NCBI RefSeq assembly: GCF_001425235.1
Contig: NZ_LMEA01000011.1
Span: 558,001 to 622,000 of the forward strand
Source of the DNA: Devosia sp. Root413D1
GTDB taxonomy: Bacteria > Pseudomonadota > Alphaproteobacteria > Rhizobiales > Devosiaceae
DNA length: 64,000 bases
Direction of reading: 5' to 3'
Shown: positions 32,724 through 40,787 of the stretch, piece by piece
Numbering within the stretch: the stretch's first letter is position 1
How the letters are laid out: the number at the start of each line of letters is the position of its first letter
Notes under the pieces: generated by a model
Database searches by the model: none
What the model saw: only the letters and a program-made list of their open reading frames with translations
Told to the model about the DNA's origin: nothing
Translations under genes and position numbers: made by a program

Positions 32724-32760
32724 CCCTGAGGGGCTATCGTGCCCAGGAGAGGAGACACCG

Positions 32761-33168
32761 ATGCGCTTTATGCTGATGCTCTATGCCGACGAGAAAGCCG
32801 GAGCCCAGATCCCGCCCGACCAGATGCAGAAGGCGATGGAAACGCTCTATGCCTATCAGGAGGCGCTGACCAAGGCCGGCGCCTTCGTGATGACCGCCCC
32901 CCTCGCCCGCACCCATGACGCCAAGACCCTGGTCATGGAAGGCGGCGACGCCAGCTATCGCGAAGACAACAAGGGCGGTGCTGCCTTCGTCAACGATGCC
33001 GGCGAGCTCAAGGTGCATGACGGCCCCTATGCCGAGACCCGCGAGCAGTTCGGCGGCTTCTACATCATCGAAGCGGCCGACATGGACGAGGCGCTTGCCT
33101 GGGCGAAAAAGTGCCCCGCGGCGCAGTGGGGACCGGTGGAAGTCCGCGCCCTGATCTCCGGATTCTGA
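32761..33168 (+). CDS. YciI-family (DGPF) protein 1
   Basis: 135 residues, ferredoxin-like YCII fold. It begins MRFMLMLYADEKAG and contains the family's hallmark as DGPYAETREQFGGFYIIEA (DGPF motif with Tyr for Phe), then DMDEALAWAKKCPAA. YciI proteins are small putative catalysts or binders, and DGPF members are the usual genomic partners of ECF42 sigma factors. The ATG at 32761 has AGGAGAGGAGACACC upstream. First gene of the cassette 32761-35850. Confidence 0.9.
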   Translation: MRFMLMLYADEKAGAQIPPDQMQKAMETLYAYQEALTKAGAFVMTAPLARTHDAKTLVMEGGDASYREDNKGGAAFVNDAGELKVHDGPYAETREQFGGFYIIEAADMDEALAWAKKCPAAQWGPVEVRALISGF

Positions 33169-33204
33169 GCGCCACAGATTTTTCTGAAGTTTTTTTGCCC
33201 GGGA

Positions 33205-33234
33205 GTCGAAATGGTCTGAGCACCCCCGTCATTG
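33205..33234 (+). promoter_or_regulatory. Putative ECF42-type promoter upstream of the VOC gene
   Basis: GTCGAAAT (33205-33212), 14 bp, CGTCATTG (33227-33234), ~70 nt before the ATG at 33305. It has the same spacing and flanking bases as 32694-32723, while the DNA between and around the boxes differs. Confidence 0.6.
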
Positions 33235-33304
33235 TCGTATCAGGGCACGGTGTCCTGACGCTGACGCGGCCATCGCCGCCAGCCCAATGACAGGGAAAAG
33301 ACCG

Positions 33305-33694
33305 ATGCAGATCAAGCTGACCAAGGTGTATGTCGACGAGCACGACAAGGCGCTGAAATTCTATACCGAGGTGCTGGGCCTCCAGAAGAAGGCCGACTTC
33401 GGCAATCACGGTTATCGCTGGCTGACCGTCACCTCGCCCGACGATCCGGATGGCACCGAGCTGCAGCTCGAGCTGAACAGTAACCCGGCCGCCAAGGCTT
33501 ACCAGCAGGCGATGTTCGCCGAGGGCCAGCCCGCGCTGCTGCTCCACACCAAGGACGTGAAGGCCGACTATGAGCGGATCAAGGCCAAAGGCGGCGCGTT
33601 CATCATGCCGCCGACCGACGTCACCGCCTCGATCATCGCCCAGGTGGACGATACCTGCGGCAACATCATTCAGTTCGTGCAGTTGAACTGGTAA
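33305..33694 (+). CDS. VOC-family protein in the ECF42 cassette
   Basis: 129 residues, glyoxalase-like fold. First module KLTKVYVDEHDKALKFYTEV, LGLQKKADFGNHGYRWLTVT; second module LLLHTKDVKADYERIKAKGG ending TCGNIIQFVQLNW. The usual first metal His is replaced (KVYVDE), so it may be a binding rather than metal-catalytic protein. RBS AGGGAAAAG before the ATG at 33305; an in-frame ATG at 33287 is less likely. Followed by DUF1801 after 25 nt. Confidence 0.87.
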   Translation: MQIKLTKVYVDEHDKALKFYTEVLGLQKKADFGNHGYRWLTVTSPDDPDGTELQLELNSNPAAKAYQQAMFAEGQPALLLHTKDVKADYERIKAKGGAFIMPPTDVTASIIAQVDDTCGNIIQFVQLNW

Positions 33695-33719
33695 GCGCTG
33701 AGCAAAAGGAGAACCGAAA

Positions 33720-34169
33720 ATGGCCACCGCGAAGAACACCGTGAAGCGCACCGACGCAGCCGCCGACAGTTTCACCGCCGAAGAAAAGGCCGCGATGAAG
33801 GAGCGCGCCAAGGAGCTGAAGCGCAACGCCAGCGCCGCCGAGGAAGAGCAGGCCGTGCTCGACAAGATCGCCGCCATGCCGGAGGCCGACCGCCGCCTTG
33901 CCGAGCGCATCCACACCCTCGTCAAGGCTGCGGCGCCCGAGCTGACCAGCAAGCTCTGGTACGGCATGCCGGCCTATTACAAGGACGGCAAGAGCATCTG
34001 CTTTTTCCAGGATGCGGCGAAGTTCAAGGCGCGCTACGCCACCTTCGGCTTCAACGAAGCGGCACGGCTCGACGATGGCAACATGTGGCCGTCGAGCTTC
34101 GCCCTGCTCAAGCTCACCCCCGCTGACGAGAAGCGCATCACCGAGCTCGTCAAGCAAGCCACCCGCTGA
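33720..34169 (+). CDS. DUF1801-family protein, 149 aa
   Basis: An N-terminal helical, Lys/Glu/Ala-rich extension (~1-50, KAAMKERAKELKRNASAAEE) is followed by the DUF1801 (YdhG-like) core. ERIHTLVKAAAPELTSKLWY, GMPAYYKDGKSICFFQDAAK and FALLKLTPADEKRITELVKQ are typical. This family is found in stress-related operons; function unknown. RBS AAAAGGAGAACC. Fourth element of the cassette, 14 nt from the next YciI gene. Confidence 0.87.
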   Translation: MATAKNTVKRTDAAADSFTAEEKAAMKERAKELKRNASAAEEEQAVLDKIAAMPEADRRLAERIHTLVKAAAPELTSKLWYGMPAYYKDGKSICFFQDAAKFKARYATFGFNEAARLDDGNMWPSSFALLKLTPADEKRITELVKQATR

Positions 34170-34182
34170 GGATCGCTCCACC

Positions 34183-34563
34183 ATGCGCTACATGATGCTG
34201 ATCCATCACGACGAAGTCGCCCTTGCCAATGCGCCGCAGAAGGAGCTCTGGGCCGATTACGCCGCGTTCAACGAGGCACTAGCCAAAGCGGGCGGCGGCA
34301 TGGCGGCGGGCGAACGCCTGCAGCCGGCCTCGGCGGCGACCACTGTTCGCTTCGGCGACAGTCGAACCGAGGTGCTCGACGGCCCCTACGCCGATACCAG
34401 GGAGCAGCTCGCGGGCTACTTCATGATCGAGGTCGATAATCTCGACGAGGCGATCGCCTGGGCCAAGCGCTGCCCGAGCTCGCGCTACGGCTCGATCGAG
34501 ATCCGTCCCTTGGCCGAGAACTACCCCCGGCCCGACCTCAGCCTCAGGCGCAAAGACTCCTGA
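34183..34563 (+). CDS. YciI-family (DGPF) protein 2
   Basis: 126 residues, paralogue of the YciI protein at 32761. MRYMMLIHHDEVALANAPQK, then EVLDGPYADTREQLAGYFMI (DGPY motif) and NLDEAIAWAKRCPSSRYGSI. It is directly upstream of the ECF sigma gene (19 nt), the position usual for the DGPF partner of ECF42. Start at 34183 after GAGGATCGC. Confidence 0.9.
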   Translation: MRYMMLIHHDEVALANAPQKELWADYAAFNEALAKAGGGMAAGERLQPASAATTVRFGDSRTEVLDGPYADTREQLAGYFMIEVDNLDEAIAWAKRCPSSRYGSIEIRPLAENYPRPDLSLRRKDS

Positions 34564-34581
34564 CATGCGGAGCTACGGCTG

Positions 34582-35850
34582 ATGATGCAAAGCGAAGGCA
34601 ACGAGGCCGCCCGGGCCGCCGAGCGCGCCTCTGGCGTCGCCGAGCGGGTGGCGCGCGAAAGCTATGGCCGCCTCGTTGCCTTCCTCGCCGCCCGCACCCG
34701 CGATGTCGCTGGCGCCGAGGATGCATTGGCCGAAGCCTTTGCGGCGGCTCTCCACAGCTGGCCGAGCGAGGGCGTGCCGCACAATCCCGATGCCTGGCTG
34801 CTGACGGTCGCCCGCCGGCGGCAGACCGACGCGCTGCGCCGCCGCACCACTCGGCAGGCGGGCGAGGAGCATCTCAAAATGATCGCCGATGAAATCGAAG
34901 CCGCGGCCGACGCCCCCGAGGAAATCCCCGACCGGCGCCTGGCGCTGATGTTCGCCTGCGCCCACCCGGCGATCGAGCGCGGCATGCGCGCGCCGCTGAT
35001 CCTGCAGACCATTCTCGGGCTCACCGCCATCGATATCGCCGCAGCCTTCCTGATCCCGCCGGCGACCATGGGCCAGCGCCTGGTGCGCGCCAAGGGCCGC
35101 ATCAAGGATGCCGGCATTCCGTTCGGCATCCCTGACAAGGAGCTGCTGCCCGAGCGGCTCGATGCCGTACTCGAGGCGATCTACGCTGCCTACACCAAGG
35201 GCTGGGCCGAGATCGGCGATGCCGCCTCGATCGAACTGGCTGAGGAAGCCATCTGGCTCGGCCGTCTCGTCGTCGGCCTCCTGCCCGATGAGCCAGAGGC
35301 CAAGGGCATGCTGGCGCTGATGCTCTATACCGAAGCGCGCCGCGCTGCCCGCCGCTCGGCTGACGGGGCGTATGTGCCGCTCGAACAGCAGGATACAAGC
35401 CTCTGGGACGACTCGCAGATCGGCCTCGCCGAGGCGCTGCTGAAAGCCGCCAACGCCGCCGGCCCCTCCGGCCGCTACCAGATCGAGGCGGCGATCCAGT
35501 CCGCCCATGTCACCCGCCGTACGCTCGGCGCCAACACCTGGCCCGCGATCCTCGCCCTCTACGATCACCTGCTGGCGCTCAGCGCCTCGCCGGTCGTCGC
35601 GCTGAACCGCGCCATGGCATTGGCCGAACTCGAGGGTCCCGAGGCGGCGCTCGCCGCCATCGCGCCGCTCGGCGACGACCGGCGCATGGCCGACTACCAG
35701 CCCTATTGGGCGGCGCGCGGTCACCTGATGGCGCAGGCCGGGTTGAGGGGCGAGGCACACGAAGCCCTCACCCTCGCCAGCGGCCTCGCCACCGATGCGG
35801 CGGTGCGGCACTATCTGCGCAGCCAGATCGCGGCGCTGGCGGATGGGTGA
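34582..35850 (+). CDS. ECF42-type RNA polymerase sigma factor with long C-terminal domain
   Basis: 422 residues, more than twice a normal ECF sigma. Sigma-2 (~25-95: YGRLVAFLAARTRDVAGAED, ALAEAFAAALHSWPSEGVPH, NPDAWLLTVARRRQTDALRR) and sigma-4 (~115-180: LMFACAHPAIERGMRAPLIL, LTAIDIAAAFLIPPATMGQR, LVRAKGRIKDAG). A ~230-residue helical, TPR-like C-terminal domain (DUF6596 type; PSPVVALNRAMALAE-like segment seen as SASPVVALNRAMALAELEGP) follows. This architecture plus DGPF neighbours defines group ECF42, which lacks a classical anti-sigma factor; the extension is thought to regulate activity. Probably recognises the twin GTCGAAAT-N14-CG(A/T)CATTG promoters. Confidence 0.9.
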   Translation: MMQSEGNEAARAAERASGVAERVARESYGRLVAFLAARTRDVAGAEDALAEAFAAALHSWPSEGVPHNPDAWLLTVARRRQTDALRRRTTRQAGEEHLKMIADEIEAAADAPEEIPDRRLALMFACAHPAIERGMRAPLILQTILGLTAIDIAAAFLIPPATMGQRLVRAKGRIKDAGIPFGIPDKELLPERLDAVLEAIYAAYTKGWAEIGDAASIELAEEAIWLGRLVVGLLPDEPEAKGMLALMLYTEARRAARRSADGAYVPLEQQDTSLWDDSQIGLAEALLKAANAAGPSGRYQIEAAIQSAHVTRRTLGANTWPAILALYDHLLALSASPVVALNRAMALAELEGPEAALAAIAPLGDDRRMADYQPYWAARGHLMAQAGLRGEAHEALTLASGLATDAAVRHYLRSQIAALADG

Positions 35851-35860
35851 CCTTCGGTCT

Positions 35861-35960
35861 CGGCAGTCGGCAATCGGCAATCGGCAGTCGCAGGACTCCC
35901 GCTACCTCCGCCCGTTCTTCGACTGCCTACTGCCGACTGCCCATTGCCCCGCCTTCGCCC
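35861..35960. repeat. Degenerate CGGCAATCGGCAGTCG repeats with inverted partners
   Basis: CGGCAGTCGGCAATCGGCAA, then TCGGCAGTCG (from ~35862) are direct repeats of ~9 bp. CTGCCTACTGCCGACTGCCC (~35923-35942) is the inverse. The same CGGCAGTCGGC core appears in repeats at 15147-15428 and 43957-44012. Right edge of the ECF42 cassette. Confidence 0.6.
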
Positions 35961-35961
35961 C

Positions 35962-35990
35962 TTGCTCGCCGGGGCTTCTTCCACTATAGC
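35962..35990 (+). promoter_or_regulatory. Promoter of rplY-pth
   Basis: TTGCTC (35962-35967), 17-bp spacer, TATAGC (35985-35990). It leaves a ~85-nt leader before the rplY ATG at 36082. Match to sigma-70 consensus is moderate. Confidence 0.5.
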
Positions 35991-36081
35991 CACCGCCCAT
36001 GAAGCGCCCGTCACCCCTGGAGGACGGGTGCGTGAGCTTTGATGTGTCAGAGTTCACACCAACCCATGAATGGATCATTCA

Positions 36082-36720
36082 ATGGCTACTGCTGCTAAAG
36101 AGCTCAAGGCTCAGGCGCGGAGCGGGGTGGGCAAGGGGGCCGCTCGTGCACTGCGTCGTGAGGGGCTCATTCCTGCCGTCATCTATGGTGACAAGAAGGC
36201 TCCCCTGCCGATCTCGATCTCGTACAACGAGGCGATGAAGTCGATCTACGCCGGTGGTTTCCTCTCCCACATCGTCACTGTTGACGTTGATGGCGAGAAG
36301 CACCGCGTCATTCCGCGCGACTACCAGCTCGATCCCGTCAAGGACAAGGCGCTGCACGTCGACTTCCTGCGCGTCGGCAAGGGCACCAAGCTCAATGTCC
36401 AGGTGCACGTGAAGTTCATCAACGATGACGCTTCCCCGGGCATCAAGCGCGGCGGTGTGCTGAACATCGTCCACCACACGCTCGACCTGACCGTCGATGC
36501 CGACCACATCCCCGAGGAGGTCGTCGTCGATCTCACCGGTCTCGATGTTGGCGACAGCGTCCACATCTCGTCGATCAAGCTGCCGGCCGGCGCGTCCGAC
36601 CACAGCCACGAAGCTGACCTCACCATCGCCACCATCGTTGCTCCGTCGGGCCTGCGCGCCGAAGAAGCCGAAGAAGGCGCCGCCGAGGCTGCTCCGGCTG
36701 CCGACGCCCCCAAGGAATAA
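36082..36720 (+). CDS. rplY: 50S ribosomal protein L25 / general stress protein Ctc
   Basis: 212 residues. The N-terminal L25 domain binds 5S rRNA (ELKAQARSGVGKGAARALRR, EGLIPAVIYGDKKAPLPISI). The C-terminal TL5/CTC beta domain includes HRVIPRDYQLDPVKDKALHV, DFLRVGKGTK, IPEEVVVDLTGLDVGDSVHI and an Ala/Glu-rich tail (EEAEEGAAEAAPAADAPKE). The start at 36082 (MATAAKELK) matches the family N-terminus. Co-transcribed with pth (62 nt gap), a standard pairing. Confidence 0.95.
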   Translation: MATAAKELKAQARSGVGKGAARALRREGLIPAVIYGDKKAPLPISISYNEAMKSIYAGGFLSHIVTVDVDGEKHRVIPRDYQLDPVKDKALHVDFLRVGKGTKLNVQVHVKFINDDASPGIKRGGVLNIVHHTLDLTVDADHIPEEVVVDLTGLDVGDSVHISSIKLPAGASDHSHEADLTIATIVAPSGLRAEEAEEGAAEAAPAADAPKE

Positions 36721-36782
36721 GCTGTCTATACGGGAGCGGGCCTCGCGTCCGCTCCCACCCTCCCCTGCCTGGAAGTTAGCCG

Positions 36783-37517
36783 ATGCATCTCATCGTCGGC
36801 CTCGGCAATCCCGGGGACAAATACCGCAACAATCGCCACAATATCGGCTTCCTCGCGGTCGACGCCATTGCGCGCCGCCATAACTTTCCCGCGTTCCGCG
36901 AGAAGTTCCAGGGGCTGATCGCCGAAGGCGCGATCGACGGCGAAAAGGTGCTGCTGCTGAAGCCGCAGACCTACATGAATTCCTCCGGCGACAGCGTCCA
37001 GAAGGTGACCACCTTCTACAAGCTCGGGCCATCAGACGTTTCCGTCCTCTATGACGAGATCGACCTCGCCCCGGGCAAAACCCGGGTCAAGGTCGGCGGC
37101 GGCAATGGCGGGCACAATGGGCTGCGCTCCATTGATCCGCAGATCGGGCTCGGCTATCGCCGCGTCCGCCTCGGCGTCGGCCACCCCGGTCACAAAGACC
37201 TGGTGATGCCGCATGTGCTCGGCGATTTTTCGAAGGCCGAACAGCAGGCCTGGCTGATCCCGCTGCTCGATGCTATCGCCGACAATGCGGTGATGATCGT
37301 CAAGGGCGACGATAACGGGTTGATGAACAAGCTCGCCATCGCCGTGCAGGGTGACGGCGCCGAGCGCAGCCAGCGCCCGGAAACCGCCGACCCGACCCGC
37401 AAGAAGGCCCCAGCGCAAAGTCACATCCGCGCCGCTCGGCCAACTGCGCCGCAGGCCAAACTGCCTGAGACCGGTCCGATGGCGGACATGCTGAAGAAGC
37501 TGTTCAAGAAGGACTGA
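36783..37517 (+). CDS. pth: Peptidyl-tRNA hydrolase
   Basis: 244 residues. Recycles peptidyl-tRNA released during translation. Catalytic His19 is in LIVGLGNPGDKYRNNRHNIG. Substrate residues are in KPQTYMNSSG and VLYDEIDLAPG (the conserved Asp), followed by GGGNGGHNGLRSID and RVRLGVGHPGHK. After the ~190-residue core there is a ~50-residue basic, Pro/Ala-rich extension ending MLKKLFKKD, common in Alphaproteobacteria and possibly for RNA binding. Confidence 0.96.
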   Translation: MHLIVGLGNPGDKYRNNRHNIGFLAVDAIARRHNFPAFREKFQGLIAEGAIDGEKVLLLKPQTYMNSSGDSVQKVTTFYKLGPSDVSVLYDEIDLAPGKTRVKVGGGNGGHNGLRSIDPQIGLGYRRVRLGVGHPGHKDLVMPHVLGDFSKAEQQAWLIPLLDAIADNAVMIVKGDDNGLMNKLAIAVQGDGAERSQRPETADPTRKKAPAQSHIRAARPTAPQAKLPETGPMADMLKKLFKKD

Positions 37518-37566
37518 GCGTGGGCCTGTGGCTGCGGTGTGCTCGACGCTCCCTCAACCACCGGCT

Positions 37567-37644
37567 GTCATCCCAGCGAAAGCTGGGACCCAAGCCTCCC
37601 CCTGCGCAGACTGTGAGTTGGGTCCCAGCCTTCGCTGGGATGAC
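37567..37644. repeat. Family A palindromic repeat, copy 5
   Basis: GTCATCCCAGCGAAAGCTGG at 37567-37586; inverted GGTCCCAGCCTTCGCTGGGA at 37621-37640, then TGAC. Between pth and ychF. Confidence 0.9.
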
Positions 37645-37785
37645 AATCGAGCTTGTTGGAGGCGTCGCACCGGCCTCGCGGTCCCTCACCAAACCAATTG
37701 ACTTCCGCGCCCGATCACCCGATGTGAAGCGCAACGATTGGCGCGGCTTTCTTCGCGCCGCCAACGACGATTTCCGGAGACTGTC

Positions 37786-38886
37786 ATGGGTTTCAAGATG
37801 GGCATCGTCGGCCTGCCCAACGTGGGCAAGTCGACGCTTTTCAATGCGCTGACCCGCACTGCCAACGCGCAGGCCGCCAACTTCCCGTTCTGCACGATCG
37901 AGCCCAATACCGGCGAGGTCGCCGTCCCCGATGCGCGCCTCGATAAGCTCGCCACTATCGGCAAATCGGCGCAGATCCTGCCGGCCAAGATGAGCTTCGT
38001 CGATATCGCGGGCCTCGTGAAAGGCGCGTCGAAGGGCGAAGGCCTCGGCAACCAGTTCCTCGCCAATATCCGCGAATGCGACGCCATCGCCTATGTGCTG
38101 CGCTGCTTCGAAGACGGCAACATCATCCACGTCGCCAACAAGGTCGATCCGCTTGCCGATGCCGAAGTGGTCGAGACCGAGCTGATGCTCGCCGACCTCG
38201 AGAGCCTCGAGAAGCGCCGCAACGGCGTCGAGAAGAAGGCCAAGACCGGCGGCGACAAGGAAGCCAAGCTGACCCTCGAGCTGATCGATCGCTCGCTGCT
38301 GCTGCTGCGCGATGGCAAGTCGGCGCGCCTGGTGCAGCGTTCGGCCGAGGAAGAAAAGGCCTTTGTCGAGCTGCAGCTCTTGACCTCGAAGCCGGCGCTG
38401 TATGTCTGCAACGTCGACGAGGCCTCGGCCGCGTCGGGCAACGCCATGACCAAGCAGGTCGAGGAGTATGCCAAGCAGCACAACGCCGCGGTGATCGTCA
38501 TCTCCGCCGAGATCGAGAGCCAGTTGGCGCAACTGCCCGACGAGGAGCAGGCCGAGTATCTCGAAAGCCTCGGACTGCATGAGCCGGGCCTCAACCGCCT
38601 GATCCGCGAGGCCTACCAGTTGCTGGGCCTGCAGACCTATTTCACCGTCGGCCCCAAGGAGACCCGCGCCTGGACCATCCACAAGGGTGACCGCGCCCCC
38701 CAGGCGGCCGGCGTGATCCACACCGATTTCGAGCGCGGCTTCATCCGCGCCCAGACCATCGGCTACGACGATTTCGTCACCCTGGGCGGCGAAGTCCCCG
38801 CCAAGGAAGCCGGCAAGGCCCGCGACGAAGGCAAGGAATACGTCGTCAAGGACGGCGACGTGATGTTGTTCAAGTTCAATACCTAA
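37786..38886 (+). CDS. ychF: Redox-regulated ATPase YchF (Obg-like)
   Basis: 366 residues. Walker [16 protein letters not shown] (~9-23). Obg-type G3 is [20 protein letters not shown]. The G4 position is degenerate: [13 protein letters not shown] rather than NKxD, as in YchF, which prefers ATP. The C-terminal TGS domain contains [40 protein letters not shown] and ends VMLFKFNT. It associates with ribosomes and stress responses. Start at 37786 ([12 protein letters not shown]). Confidence 0.96.
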   Translation: MGFKMGIVGLPNVGKSTLFNALTRTANAQAANFPFCTIEPNTGEVAVPDARLDKLATIGKSAQILPAKMSFVDIAGLVKGASKGEGLGNQFLANIRECDAIAYVLRCFEDGNIIHVANKVDPLADAEVVETELMLADLESLEKRRNGVEKKAKTGGDKEAKLTLELIDRSLLLLRDGKSARLVQRSAEEEKAFVELQLLTSKPALYVCNVDEASAASGNAMTKQVEEYAKQHNAAVIVISAEIESQLAQLPDEEQAEYLESLGLHEPGLNRLIREAYQLLGLQTYFTVGPKETRAWTIHKGDRAPQAAGVIHTDFERGFIRAQTIGYDDFVTLGGEVPAKEAGKARDEGKEYVVKDGDVMLFKFNT

Positions 38887-38887
38887 G

Positions 38888-38960
38888 GGAGCGTTTTCAG
38901 GAAAAAGCCTGTCCCCGCGAAGGCGGGGATTGCAGACTTTTCCGGTTCGAAAGCGCAACA
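38888..38960. repeat. Family B repeat (GGAGCG..TTTTCAGGAAAA..), copy 1 with nested mini-palindrome
   Basis: GGAGCGTTTTCAGGAAAAAG, then TTGCAGACTTTTCCGGTTCG, AAAGCGCAACAA. It is interrupted by a ~22-bp GTCCCCGCGAAGGCGGGGA hairpin (~38910-38930) that is absent from copy 2 at 57029-57079. Confidence 0.8.
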
Positions 38961-39008
38961 AGCCAAATACGTTTTTGACCTCCTAACTCATAACCCCTGA
39001 GCCCCGTC

Positions 39009-39431
39009 ATGCTCGACCAGCTCTTCGGCTCCTGGTGGCCGACGATATCGTCCTACCTCGCCGGACCACCGGCGCTGATCGGGGGCACCGTAACCCCCTT
39101 TACCGTCATTCCGACGGTGGGCTTCGCCCTGCTGCTGCTCGGCATCCTCGCCGCCATCCTGTGGCGCGAGAAGCAGGCGCTATGGGTGATCGGTCCGATC
39201 GTCGCCGCGGCGCTTACCCCGGTGATCCTTGCCATCGGCAATATCCTCGGTGGCTGGTTCGTGGTGATGTTCGCGCTGGTCATCGGGGCGGTGGGCCTGT
39301 TGCTCTGGACCGGTATCATCTCCGGCGACGCCGCCCGCCGCCTGCCGGTCTGGCTGCTCGGCCTGTTCGCGGTGAACTTCGTCGTCTACTGCACCGCTCG
39401 CAGCATCGCGATCATCTGGGGATTGGCGTAG
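39009..39431 (+). CDS. Hydrophobic membrane protein, 140 aa
   Basis: Four predicted membrane helices (~30-52 VIPTVGFALLLLGILAAILW; ~58-76 WVIGPIVAAALTPVILAIGN; ~80-100 WFVVMFALVIGAVGLLLWTG; ~112-135 LPVWLLGLFAVNFVVYCTAR). No recognised family. No clear ribosome-binding site. It stands between ychF and a family A repeat. Confidence 0.55.
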   Translation: MLDQLFGSWWPTISSYLAGPPALIGGTVTPFTVIPTVGFALLLLGILAAILWREKQALWVIGPIVAAALTPVILAIGNILGGWFVVMFALVIGAVGLLLWTGIISGDAARRLPVWLLGLFAVNFVVYCTARSIAIIWGLA

Positions 39432-39484
39432 TCCGAAGGTGGACCCTCTGCTCCGGAGGGCACCAGCGCTTCCCCAACCTCGAT

Positions 39485-39587
39485 GTCATCCCAGCGAAAG
39501 CTGGGACCCCGCAGCGAGGGCTCTTGCCCTCGTCCGCTCACCTCCCGCACCAGCCGATAGATGGGTCCCAGCTTTCGCTGGGATGAC
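39485..39587. repeat. Family A palindromic repeat, copy 6
   Basis: GTCATCCCAGCGAAAGCTGG at 39485-39504 and GGGTCCCAGCTTTCGCTGGG at 39563-39582, then ATGAC. A small GAGGGC...GCCCTC hairpin sits in the centre, as in copy 1. Confidence 0.9.
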
Positions 39588-39700
39588 CGCCGGTGGGTGG
39601 GGCAACATCCAGGTAGGTCTGCAAGGTCCCGCTCCGCATAGCGTAGGACCACCCACCACCTTGCCTCTCCCCTCCCCGTTGACGTATACGTCAACCCGCC

Positions 39701-40225
39701 ATGAACGCCGTTACTGCTGACCGCCGCCATTTCGAGGATCTCGTCGTCGGCGAGACCGTCAATCTCGGCTCGACCCTCGTGACCAAGGAGATGATCCTCT
39801 CCTTTGCCCGCGAGTTCGATCCCCTGCCCTTCCACCTCGATGAAGCCGCCGCCAAGCGCTCGCTGCTCGGCGGGCTTGCCTCCTCCGGCTGGCAGACCGC
39901 GGCGCTGACCTTGCGCCTGCTCGGCGATAGCTTCCTGTCGAAGATCGCTTCGGCCGGTGGGCTCGGCTTTTCCGACTTGAAGTGGAAGAAGCCGGTGATG
40001 AAGGGCGACACCATCTGGGCCACCGCCACCATTGCCGAGTTGCGTCGCTCTCGCCACCATCCTCAATGGGGCATTGTCAGCATCGATCTCGACGTGAAGA
40101 ACCAGAAGGGCCAGCCGGTGATGAGCATGCGGCTCGCCAACCTGGTTGAGAGCCGCGAGCCCGAAGCCGGCATGCAGGCGCAGCCCGAGCAGCCCTATGA
40201 CGTCGAACAGGGCGGTGCCGCATGA
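39701..40225 (+). CDS. MaoC-family hotdog dehydratase 1
   Basis: 174 residues, single hotdog fold. FEDLVVGETVNLGSTLVTKE, then the (R)-enoyl-CoA hydratase-like helix MILSFAREFDPLPFHLDEAA, whose D-P-x-x-F-H-x-D carries the catalytic Asp/His, and GGLASSGWQTAALTLRLL. It likely hydrates enoyl-CoA or a related thioester. Its stop overlaps the next MaoC gene (ATGA), so the two may form a hetero-oligomer. Confidence 0.88.
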   Translation: MNAVTADRRHFEDLVVGETVNLGSTLVTKEMILSFAREFDPLPFHLDEAAAKRSLLGGLASSGWQTAALTLRLLGDSFLSKIASAGGLGFSDLKWKKPVMKGDTIWATATIAELRRSRHHPQWGIVSIDLDVKNQKGQPVMSMRLANLVESREPEAGMQAQPEQPYDVEQGGAA

Positions 40226-40779
40226 CCCGCTGGTTCGAGGACATCGCCATCGACGAGCCGTTCCCGCTCGGCAGCCACACCTTCAGCGAACAAGAGATTC
40301 TCGCCTTCGGCCGGGAATACGACCCGCAATATTTCCATCTCGACCCCGCTGCGGCGGCCCAAAGCCACTTCGGCGGCGTTATTGCCTCGGGCTGGCACAC
40401 CGTGCTGATGGGGCATAGGAAGATGGTCGACGCGCTCGACGCCGAGGAAGTGCGGCTGCGCGACCTCGGCCAGGAGCCAGGCGTTTCCGGCCCCTCCCCC
40501 GGCGTCAACAAGATGGAATTCAAGGCGCCGGTGCGGCCCGGCGACACCGTCACCTATACGCTCACCGTCACCGGCAAGCGCCCGTCCAACTCGATTCCCG
40601 GCTGGGGCCTGTTGTTCAACAGCCTCGATGCGGTGAACCAGCACGGCGAAAAAGTCTACCATGCCGAACTGGTCGGCTTCTCGAAGCTGCGCGACTATCG
40701 GATGCCGCCGCACTTACGGGTTCTTGAGGCGTTGACCAAAATCCCCGGATTAGGGAAGTTGCTGACCCAACGGAGTTGA
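40222..40779 (+). CDS. MaoC-family hotdog dehydratase 2
   Basis: 185 residues, paralogue of the preceding gene. FEDIAIDEPFPLGSHTFSEQ, EILAFGREYDPQYFHLDPAA (D-P-x-x-F-H-x-D) and GGVIASGWHTVLMGHRKMVD. Longer than paralogue 1 by an insert (DLGQEPGVSGPSPGVNKMEF) before the third strand. The ATGA overlap suggests stoichiometric co-expression. Confidence 0.88.
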   Translation: MTRWFEDIAIDEPFPLGSHTFSEQEILAFGREYDPQYFHLDPAAAAQSHFGGVIASGWHTVLMGHRKMVDALDAEEVRLRDLGQEPGVSGPSPGVNKMEFKAPVRPGDTVTYTLTVTGKRPSNSIPGWGLLFNSLDAVNQHGEKVYHAELVGFSKLRDYRMPPHLRVLEALTKIPGLGKLLTQRS

Positions 40780-40787
40780 GTCACGCC

